DNA of 12,024 bases from Pseudomonadota bacterium. Its GTDB lineage: Bacteria; Pseudomonadota; Alphaproteobacteria; ATCC43930; CGMCC-115725. Position numbers and translations under genes: made by a program. Of the stretch, positions 6,771 to 12,024 are shown in pieces; the first letter of the stretch is position 1; each line of letters opens with the position of its first letter. The DNA lies in NCBI GenBank assembly GCA_021790295.1, contig JAJYIC010000036.1, forward strand, positions 1 to 12,024, written 5' to 3'. The notes beneath the pieces were generated by a model. It saw only the letters and a program-made list of their open reading frames with translations. It ran no database searches and was not told the origin of the DNA.

Positions 6771-7925
6771 TCAGGACGGAAGGCGCAAGGTGGCGAGCGC
6801 CAGCGCCGCGATCCCTTCGCCGCGCCCGGCAAAGCCAAGCCCGTCGGTCGTCGTCGCCTTGACGCTGACGCGCTCGGGGGAGATGCCGAGGATCAGGGCG
6901 AGGCGTTCGATCATCGCCCTGCGATAAGGAGCGATTTTCGGCTTTTCGCAAATGAGAGTCACATCGACCGCGGCGACGCTGCCGCCTTTCGCGTGCAGGA
7001 GAGCAAGCGCGAAGCGCACAAACTCCGCCGAAGAGGCGCCTTTCGAGCGCTCTTCGCCGGGTGGAAAATGCATGCCGATATCGCCCGCCCCGATCGCCCC
7101 CAAAAGCGCGTCGCACAGGGCGTGAAGCCCGACATCGGCGTCCGAATGGCCGCTGAGGCCGGCCGTAGCCTCGATCTCGACGCCGCAAAGAAAAAGCCGC
7201 CGGCCGGGAGCGAAAGGGTGGACGTCGAAGCCTTGGCCGACGCGCACATCGCCCTTGGCGGCGGCAAGGCGCCTTTCGGCGGCGGCGAGATCCTCGACCG
7301 TCGTCACCTTGATGTTCTCTTCGCTGCCGCGGACGGTGAGGGGCGAAAGGCCGGCCGCTTCGGCAACCGCCGAATCGTCGCTCAGGGCGCGCCCGCGAAG
7401 AGAACGGTGAGCGGCAAGGATCGCCTCGAAGCGAAAGCCTTGAGGAGTTTGCGCGCGGCGCAAACGCGCGCGTTCGATCGTCGCCCGGACCCTTTCCCCT
7501 TCGACCTCCTTGATCGTGTCGTCGAGAGGAAGGGCGGGGATCGCGGCTTCTGCGAGTTCGAGGCCCGCGATCACCCGGTCGATGAGATCCGCCGCCGGAA
7601 AAGGGCGAACGCCGTCATGGATGAGGACCCGGTCCGGGCGATAAGGGGCAAGCGCTTCGAGGCCCAGGCGCACCGAATCCTGCCGTTCGGGCCCGCCAAA
7701 GACGGGCGGCAGAAGCGAAAGCCCCGCCGTCGCCTGCTCGTAAAGCGCCCGGTCCTCTGCGCGGATTGTGACGAGGACGCCCGCGACGTCCGGATGGCGG
7801 ACAAAAGCCGAAACCGCGCGCCCGAGAAGGCTTTGCCCGCCGAGAGAAAGATATTGTTTCGGCAGGCTGCCGCCGAAGCGGGTCCCTTGGCCGGCAGCCA
7901 GAACGAGGGCATAAACGGAAGCCAT
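6771..7925 (-). CDS. ispDF: IspDF, bifunctional MEP-pathway enzyme
   Basis: The 384-residue protein fuses two steps of the non-mevalonate isoprenoid pathway, a common arrangement in alphaproteobacteria. Residues 1 to about 222 are IspD (2-C-methyl-D-erythritol 4-phosphate cytidylyltransferase): LAAGQGTRFGG (9-19), LPKQY with Lys23, HDGVRPF (103-109) and RAQTPQGF (157-164). Residues 226-384 are IspF (2C-methyl-D-erythritol 2,4-cyclodiphosphate synthase): GQGFDVHPF (230-238) with metal ligands Asp234 and His236, SGHSDADVGLH (258-268) with His268, and VSVKATTTDGLGFAGRGEGIAA (353-374 region). The ATG at 7925 is chosen because IspD homology begins two residues later. The frame is open 40 codons upstream, but those residues are unconserved. 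The ribosome site is poor: GAGG lies only one base from the ATG. It is the first gene of the ispDF-pgpA-pncC operon and is divergent from dusB. Confidence 0.95.
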   Translation of the reverse strand: MASVYALVLAAGQGTRFGGSLPKQYLSLGGQSLLGRAVSAFVRHPDVAGVLVTIRAEDRALYEQATAGLSLLPPVFGGPERQDSVRLGLEALAPYRPDRVLIHDGVRPFPAADLIDRVIAGLELAEAAIPALPLDDTIKEVEGERVRATIERARLRRAQTPQGFRFEAILAAHRSLRGRALSDDSAVAEAAGLSPLTVRGSEENIKVTTVEDLAAAERRLAAAKGDVRVGQGFDVHPFAPGRRLFLCGVEIEATAGLSGHSDADVGLHALCDALLGAIGAGDIGMHFPPGEERSKGASSAEFVRFALALLHAKGGSVAAVDVTLICEKPKIAPYRRAMIERLALILGISPERVSVKATTTDGLGFAGRGEGIAALALATLRLPS

Positions 7926-7946
7926 GCCTCTATTTAGGGGAAAATT

Positions 7947-7967
7947 GGCGGGCGCGCTACGCCCGCC
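7947..7967 (-). terminator. Strong GC hairpin with U-run in the ispDF leader (attenuator- or terminator-like)
   Basis: GGCGGGCG (7947-7954) and CGCCCGCC (7960-7967) form a perfect 8-bp stem with a 5-base loop. Read on the minus strand, it is followed by AATTTTCCCC, and the ispDF ATG comes 21 bases after the stem. In that direction it has the form of an intrinsic terminator placed before the gene, so it may attenuate ispDF transcription or occlude its weak ribosome site. On the plus strand a TTTT (7975-7978) comes seven bases after the stem, before the dusB promoter. Function is inferred from structure only. Confidence 0.4.
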
Positions 7968-7989
7968 GCCCGCCTTTTGGGGCCGGCGC

Positions 7990-8010
7990 CTCGCGCCTTC
8001 ACGGGGCGAG
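7990..8010. repeat. Imperfect inverted repeat in the ispDF/dusB divergent region
   Basis: CTCGCGCC (7990-7997 region) pairs with GGGGCGAG (8003-8010) around a TTCAC loop, giving an 8-bp stem with one G-G mismatch. It lies between the ispDF leader hairpin and the dusB promoter. It could be a second leader structure for ispDF if its transcription starts further upstream, or a chance product of GC-rich sequence. Confidence 0.25.
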
Positions 8011-8034
8011 TTCGCCAATGCACGCGCAAGGATG

Positions 8035-8062
8035 TTGCGCCGCAAAAATTTCCCTTTAGAAT
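8035..8062 (+). promoter_or_regulatory. Likely sigma-70 promoter of the dusB-ntrB-ntrC operon
   Basis: TTGCGC (8035-8040) and TAGAAT (8057-8062) are separated by 16 bases. The -10 hexamer matches consensus at five of six bases and the -35 at its first three (TTG). The region is locally AT-rich compared with its surroundings. Transcription would start near 8069, about 34 bases before the dusB GTG. No comparable promoter is visible before ntrB or ntrC, whose starts lie inside the preceding genes. Confidence 0.45.
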
Positions 8063-8102
8063 TCCTTGCCTAAAATTTCGGCAGTTTTTGGAGCCTTTTT
8101 TC

Positions 8103-9089
8103 GTGAGCCTTTCGATCGGACCCGTCTCACTCTCCGATCCGGTGATTCTCGCTCCGATGTCGGGCATCACCGATCTGCCGTTCAGGCGCCTTGTCAAACG
8201 GCTCGGGGCGGGGCTTGTGGTTTCGGAGATGATCGCAAGCGAAGCGGCGATCCGCGAGACCCGCCGCTCTTTGGCGATGGCAAAGAGCTCTCCCGAAGAA
8301 GCGCCGATCGCGATCCAGCTCGCGGGATGCGACCCTTCGGTCATGGCCGAAGCGGCAAAGCTTTGCGTCGAGCGCGGAGCCGACATCATCGACGTCAATT
8401 TCGGCTGTCCCGCCAAGAAAGTGGTCGGCGGCCACGCGGGCTCCGCCTTGATGCGCGAGGAAAGCCTTTGCGCGCGCATTCTCGAAGCGACGGTCAAGGC
8501 CGCCGCCGTGCCGGTGAGCGCAAAGATGCGCACGGGCTGGGACGAAGGCAGCCGCAACGCCGCCCGTCTTGCCCGGATCGCCGAAGAGAGCGGCGTCAGC
8601 ATGGTGACGGTGCATGGACGCACGCGCGCGCAGTTTTTTTCCGGCAACGCCGATTGGCGTTTCGTCCGCGAGGTCAAGGAGAACGTTTCGATCCCGGTGA
8701 TCGTCAACGGCGACATCAGAACCCTTGCCGATATCGATCGCGCGCTCTCGCAATCGGGGGCGGACGGTGTCATGATCGGGCGCGGCGCCACCGGCCGGCC
8801 GTGGTTTTTGCGCCAAGCCATGGAGTGGGTGAAGAGCGGACGGGAAATGCCTGAACCGCCTCTCTCTTTGCAGAAAGAGATCCTTCTCGGCCACTATGAA
8901 GAGATGCTGCTTTTCTACGGGCGCGAGGTCGGCTCGCGCATCGCGCGCAAGCATGTTCACTGGTATTCGCACGCTCTTCCCGGTGCGGCCCAATTCAGGG
9001 ATAGCGTCAACCGCATCGCCGAGCCCGAAACGGTGCGTGATTTGATCCGCGCCTTTTACGAGCCGCTTCTCTCGCGGGCCCCCGCATGA
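8103..9089 (+). CDS. dusB: tRNA-dihydrouridine synthase DusB (NifR3)
   Basis: A 328-residue FMN-dependent cytoplasmic enzyme that reduces specific uridines to dihydrouridine in tRNA. The N-terminal TIM-barrel shows APMSGITDLPFRRL (18-31), the catalytic cysteine in NFGCPAKKVVGGHAGSALM (about 100-118), KMRTGWDE, TVHGRTRAQFFSG, VNGDI, and the FMN-phosphate-binding GRGATGRPWF. The C-terminal helical part (EILLGHYEEM...HYSH-like HVHWYSHALPGA) is also typical, and the length fits DusB. The start is GTG at 8103, placed by a GGAG nine bases upstream and by where homology begins. Translation of the region upstream is unconserved. It overlaps ntrB by four bases (ATGA at 9086-9089). This is the classic alphaproteobacterial nifR3-ntrBC arrangement. 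The old name nifR3 reflects this linkage rather than a proven role in nitrogen control. Confidence 0.95.
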   Translation: MSLSIGPVSLSDPVILAPMSGITDLPFRRLVKRLGAGLVVSEMIASEAAIRETRRSLAMAKSSPEEAPIAIQLAGCDPSVMAEAAKLCVERGADIIDVNFGCPAKKVVGGHAGSALMREESLCARILEATVKAAAVPVSAKMRTGWDEGSRNAARLARIAEESGVSMVTVHGRTRAQFFSGNADWRFVREVKENVSIPVIVNGDIRTLADIDRALSQSGADGVMIGRGATGRPWFLRQAMEWVKSGREMPEPPLSLQKEILLGHYEEMLLFYGREVGSRIARKHVHWYSHALPGAAQFRDSVNRIAEPETVRDLIRAFYEPLLSRAPA

Positions 9090-10195
9090 AGCCGCCGTTC
9101 GCGCCCGCAGACCCTGCCGCGATCCTCGCCGCCGTTCCGAACCCGGTCGTCGCCATCGACCGCGAAGGGCGAATCCGCTTTGTCAACCAGGCCGGCGAAA
9201 GCTTTCTCGGATCGAGCGCGTCGAGCCTCGGCGGCGTCTTTTTTCGCGACCTGATCGCGCCGAAAAGCCCGCTTCTCGCTCTCATCGAACGGGCCTGGCA
9301 AGGCGAAAGCGCGATTTCGGAATACGATATGCTGCTCGAAGGTCCGCGTTTCGGAAGCCGTCTCGTCACCATCGAGGCGGCGTTGACGGGGGCCGGAGAA
9401 CTCGTTCTCTCGCTACAGGAACGGGAGATCGCCGCCAAGATGGACCGCCATCTGACCCACCAGAGCGCCGCGCGTTCGCTGGCGGCGATGGCGGCGACGC
9501 TTGCGCATGAAGTCAAAAACCCGCTTTCCGGGATCCGCGGCGCGGCGCAACTGCTGGAACAGGACCTCGACCCGCCGGGACGCGAACTGACGCATCTCAT
9601 TTGCGAGGAGACCGACCGCATCGTCGCCCTTCTCGACCGCATGGAATCCTTTGCCGATTACCGTCCTCTCGAGCGCTCCGCCGTCAACATCCACGAGGTT
9701 CTCGAACGGGTGCGCAAGGTCGCCCAATCCGGATTCGCCCGCGAAGCCCGTTTTTTCGAAAGCTACGATCCTTCCTTGCCCCCTGTTGACGGCGATTTCG
9801 ACCTTCTCGTCCAGGCCTTTCTCAATCTCGTCAAGAACGCCGCCGAGGCGGTTTCTGGGGCAGGCGGAGAAATCACTCTCAAGACCGCCTACCGTTACGG
9901 TTTGAAGGTCAGAGGGCCGGGCGCGCCGCGCCAGCACCTGCCTCTCCTAGTCGCCATCGCCGACAACGGGCCCGGCATACCCGAAGAGCTTCACCCGTAT
10001 CTCTTCGAGCCTTTTGTCACCACAAAACGCCATGGCACTGGCCTTGGTCTTGCACTGGTAGCAAAGGTGATCGCAGACCATGGCGGCGTCATCGAATTCG
10101 AAAGCGCGCCGAAAAGGACGGAGTTCCGGGTGTTTCTTCCCGTGGTCGCGGAGGACGGGAGGGGTGATGGCTACGAAAATCCTCGTCGCGGATGA
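9086..10195 (+). CDS. ntrB: NtrB (GlnL), nitrogen-regulation sensor kinase/phosphatase
   Basis: A 369-residue cytoplasmic histidine kinase that phosphorylates NtrC when nitrogen is scarce and, with PII bound, dephosphorylates it. Residues about 10-110 form a PAS sensor domain (AAVPNPVVAIDREGRIRFVN region). The H-box HEVKNPLSGIRGAAQ begins at His141, the phosphorylated residue. The N-box is NLVKNAAEA (247-255), and the ATP-lid boxes are DNGPGIP (293-299) and GTGLGLAL (317-324). No membrane segments are present, as expected for NtrB. The ATG at 9086 overlaps the dusB stop in ATGA. The end overlaps ntrC by 29 bases, so the last dozen or so residues (GDGYENPRRG) are encoded over the ntrC ribosome site and start. 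All catalytic motifs are intact. Confidence 0.96.
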   Translation: MKPPFAPADPAAILAAVPNPVVAIDREGRIRFVNQAGESFLGSSASSLGGVFFRDLIAPKSPLLALIERAWQGESAISEYDMLLEGPRFGSRLVTIEAALTGAGELVLSLQEREIAAKMDRHLTHQSAARSLAAMAATLAHEVKNPLSGIRGAAQLLEQDLDPPGRELTHLICEETDRIVALLDRMESFADYRPLERSAVNIHEVLERVRKVAQSGFAREARFFESYDPSLPPVDGDFDLLVQAFLNLVKNAAEAVSGAGGEITLKTAYRYGLKVRGPGAPRQHLPLLVAIADNGPGIPEELHPYLFEPFVTTKRHGTGLGLALVAKVIADHGGVIEFESAPKRTEFRVFLPVVAEDGRGDGYENPRRG

Positions 10196-11675
10196 CGATC
10201 GCGCCATACGTACGGTGATCAAGGAGGCTCTCGGGCGGCTTGGTTACGATGTGCGGGTGACTGCGGACGGCGCAACCTTGTGGCGTTGGATCAAGGACGG
10301 GGAGGGCGATCTTGTCGTCACCGATGTCGTCCTTCCCGACGAGAACGGGCTCGATCTCATCCCGCGGATAGAAAAGCTGCGTCCCGATCTCAAGGTCATC
10401 GCCATGAGCGCGCGCAACACCCTTCTGACCGCGGTCAAGGCGGCCGAACGCGGCGCTTTCGAATATCTGCCAAAGCCTTTCGATCTGAAAGAGCTGATCG
10501 CCGTCGTCGAACGGGCGCTTCTTCCCGGGCGCGGCGCGAGCGCGCCTTCGCGGGAAGAGGAGATCGAGGAACAACCCCCTCTGATCGGGCGCTCGCCGGC
10601 GATGCAGGAAGTCTATCGCCTTCTCGCGCGTCTCGTCAGAACCGATCTGACGGTTCTCATCATCGGCGAAAGCGGAACCGGAAAAGAGCTTGTGGCGCGC
10701 GCCCTCCACCAATACGGCAAACGCAGCTCGGGGCCGTTCGTGGCGATCAATATGGCGGCAATTCCGCGCGAGCTGATCGAAAGCGAGCTTTTCGGTCACG
10801 AAAAAGGCGCCTTTACCGGCGCCACCGCGCGCGGTCTCGGCCGTTTCGAACAGGCCCAAGGGGGAACGCTTTTTCTCGACGAGATCGGCGACATGCCGAT
10901 GGAAGCCCAGACCCGGCTTTTGCGGGTCTTGCAGGAAGGCGAATTCACCACCGTCGGCGGGCGCCGGCCGATCCGCGCCGATGTCCGCATCCTCGCCGCG
11001 ACCCATCATGATCTTGCGCGGCTTATCGGCGAAGGCTCCTTTCGCGAAGACCTTTATTACCGCCTCAACGTGGCGCCGATCCGGCTTCCGCCTTTGCGCG
11101 AACGCCGGCAGGACATCCCCTCTCTCGTCCGCCATTTCGCTCTTCAGGCCGCGCGCGAGGGCTTGCCGCTCAAACGCTTCGATGACGGGGCGATGGAACG
11201 GCTTTCCAGACATCGCTGGCCGGGCAATGTGCGCGAACTCGAAAACCTGGTGCGCCGTCTCGCCGCCCTTTATGCGCAGGAGGAGATCGCAGCCGACGCC
11301 GTCGAGGCCGAGCTCGAAGGGGCGCCCGTTTCCGCCGAAGCCGCGGCGGCGGCAAAACGAGGATCGATCGGCGAAACGGGGGGCGAAGAAAGAGGGCAGA
11401 CGGGGCAGGAACGCGAGGCGGCGGCGGGGGAGGGGCTTTCCGCGAGCGTCGAACGGCACCTCAAAGGCTATTTTGCCGCCCATCGAGGGGGCCTTCCGGC
11501 GAGCGGGCTTTACGAGCGCGTTTTGCGCGAGATCGAAAGGCCTTTGATCGCCTTGACCCTCGGCGCGACCCGCGGCAATCAACTGAAGGCGGCCGATGTT
11601 CTTGGCCTCAACCGCAATACCTTGCGCAAGAAAATCCGCGAATTGGACATTCGGGTGGTTCGTGGCCTAAAGTAG
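10167..11675 (+). CDS. ntrC: NtrC (GlnG), sigma-54-dependent nitrogen response regulator
   Basis: A 502-residue DNA-binding activator that, when phosphorylated, drives sigma-54 promoters of nitrogen-assimilation genes. The receiver domain (1 to about 120) has Asp10/Asp11, phospho-acceptor Asp53, Ser81 and Lys103. The AAA+ domain (about 138-370) has Walker A GESGTGKE (167-174), the sigma-54-contacting GAFTGA (214-219), Walker B LFLDEIGD (235-242) and WPGNVRELENLVRR (351-364). A linker (about 384-425) rich in Ala, Glu and Gly leads to the Fis-type helix-turn-helix, NQLKAADVLGLNRNTLRKKI (471-490). The length is a little above that of enteric NtrC, because of this linker. The ATG at 10167 is fixed by GGGAGGGG just upstream and by homology; the frame is open further back inside ntrB. 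The closing RELDIRVVRGLK is characteristic of alphaproteobacterial NtrC. Confidence 0.97.
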   Translation: MATKILVADDDRAIRTVIKEALGRLGYDVRVTADGATLWRWIKDGEGDLVVTDVVLPDENGLDLIPRIEKLRPDLKVIAMSARNTLLTAVKAAERGAFEYLPKPFDLKELIAVVERALLPGRGASAPSREEEIEEQPPLIGRSPAMQEVYRLLARLVRTDLTVLIIGESGTGKELVARALHQYGKRSSGPFVAINMAAIPRELIESELFGHEKGAFTGATARGLGRFEQAQGGTLFLDEIGDMPMEAQTRLLRVLQEGEFTTVGGRRPIRADVRILAATHHDLARLIGEGSFREDLYYRLNVAPIRLPPLRERRQDIPSLVRHFALQAAREGLPLKRFDDGAMERLSRHRWPGNVRELENLVRRLAALYAQEEIAADAVEAELEGAPVSAEAAAAAKRGSIGETGGEERGQTGQEREAAAGEGLSASVERHLKGYFAAHRGGLPASGLYERVLREIERPLIALTLGATRGNQLKAADVLGLNRNTLRKKIRELDIRVVRGLK

Positions 11676-11681
11676 GCGATT

Positions 11682-11692
11682 CCCGTTTCGGG
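11682..11692 (+). other. Small hairpin in the ntrC-ntrY gap
   Basis: CCCG-TTT-CGGG forms a 4-bp stem seven bases after the ntrC stop and is followed by GTTTAT. A second short pair, GGGG (11700-11703) with CCCC (11708-11711), lies just beyond. Both are too short to be confident terminators. They may reduce read-through into ntrY or have no role. The 60-base gap is the only untranslated stretch in the plus-strand ntr block. Confidence 0.2.
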
Positions 11693-11735
11693 GTTTATAG
11701 GGGTGCGCCCCGGCAATGGGCGATAGGGAAGTTCG

Positions 11736-12024
11736 ATGGGGCTGACGCGGCGGCTTCGCATCTGGGGCGGCCGCATCGGGCTCGGCAACAAGATCGCGAT
11801 CGTCCTTGCAATCGCGGCGCTCGCTTCGGGCATCGCCACCTATCTGGCGTTGACCGGGGTGCCGCCGATCGGGCCGCACCCGCGCGCCGTTCTTTTTTTC
11901 CTCAATCTCGACCTTGTTCTTTTGCTCGCCTTGGGCGCCCTCATCGCCAAAAGGCTCGTCGCGGTCTGGGTCGAGAGAAGGCGGGGGCTCGCAGGCTCGC
12001 GCCTTCAGGTGCGGATGGTCGGGC
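11736..12024 (+). CDS. ntrY: NtrY-like sensor kinase, N-terminal fragment (3' end outside window)
   Basis: The frame opens at ATG 11736 and runs to the window edge, giving 96 residues. It has a basic leader (TRRLRIWGGRIG), a hydrophobic helix at about residues 18-38, a short periplasmic loop (GVPPIGPHP), and a second helix at about 51-71. Next comes the strongly NtrY-like IAKRLVAVWVERRRGLAGSRLQVRMVG. NtrY is the membrane sensor of the NtrY/NtrX system, which affects nitrogen metabolism and, in several alphaproteobacteria, redox or envelope responses. The HAMP, PAS and kinase domains and the ntrX gene would lie beyond the window. The start is supported by AGGGAA (11725-11730) five bases upstream. 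It follows ntrC after 60 bases, as expected for the ntrBC-ntrYX cluster. Confidence 0.88.
   Translation, partial: MGLTRRLRIWGGRIGLGNKIAIVLAIAALASGIATYLALTGVPPIGPHPRAVLFFLNLDLVLLLALGALIAKRLVAVWVERRRGLAGSRLQVRMVG

Noticed and set aside
10089..11582. A 497-codon open frame on the minus strand opposite ntrC
   Set aside because: It mirrors a fully conserved NtrC and has no recognisable motif or ribosome site; it is a composition artefact.
1..12024. Mobile elements, CRISPR arrays, toxin-antitoxin or defence genes, tRNA or rRNA genes
   Set aside because: Read through on both strands, the window shows no transposase, integrase, spaced direct repeats, cloverleaf or rRNA signature; nearly every base is explained by conserved metabolic and regulatory genes.

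Overview
The window reads as a piece of chromosome from a GC-rich alphaproteobacterium, most likely of the Rhodospirillales type. The main evidence is the order dusB(nifR3)-ntrB-ntrC-ntrY preceded by a divergent ispDF-pgpA-cinA group, the IspD-IspF fusion, and the alphaproteobacterial NtrC carboxy-terminus. The species cannot be named from the sequence. Genes are very tightly packed, with overlapping starts and stops, many GTG starts and almost no spare DNA. I see no insertion sequence, phage gene, CRISPR array, tRNA or rRNA.

Layout. Positions 1-357 (+) hold the 3' end of a CobW/COG0523-type GTPase gene. It runs convergently into a minus-strand operon, livK-livH-livMG-livF (4841 down to 299), that encodes a complete branched-chain amino acid/amide (HAAT) ABC importer. 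In this operon the second permease and the first ATPase are one fused protein. A 244-bp divergent region (4842-5085) separates livK from a plus-strand gene (5086-5790) for a cysteine-rich DUF1847 protein. That region contains a perfect FNR/FixK-type palindrome at 5014-5027. The DUF1847 stop codon interlocks with the stop of a second minus-strand operon, ispDF-pgpA-pncC(cinA) (7925 down to 5787), for isoprenoid precursors, phosphatidylglycerol and pyridine-nucleotide recycling. A 177-bp divergent region (7926-8102), with a strong GC hairpin and a likely promoter, leads to the plus-strand nitrogen operon dusB-ntrB-ntrC, followed by the start of ntrY, which runs off the end.

How the parts fit. 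The liv importer brings amino acids or amides into the cell, and NtrB/NtrC and NtrY/(NtrX, outside the window) sense and respond to nitrogen status, so two of the three blocks concern nitrogen supply. No NtrC or sigma-54 site could be shown upstream of livK, so a direct regulatory link is not supported. The DUF1847 gene looks like an oxygen-regulated single gene of unknown function and is the least understood item here.

Novelty. Most of the window is conserved housekeeping. I found no convincing undescribed multi-gene system. The observations most worth following are the FNR-type box upstream of the 10-cysteine DUF1847 protein, the LivM-LivG fusion, and the hairpin in the ispDF leader.
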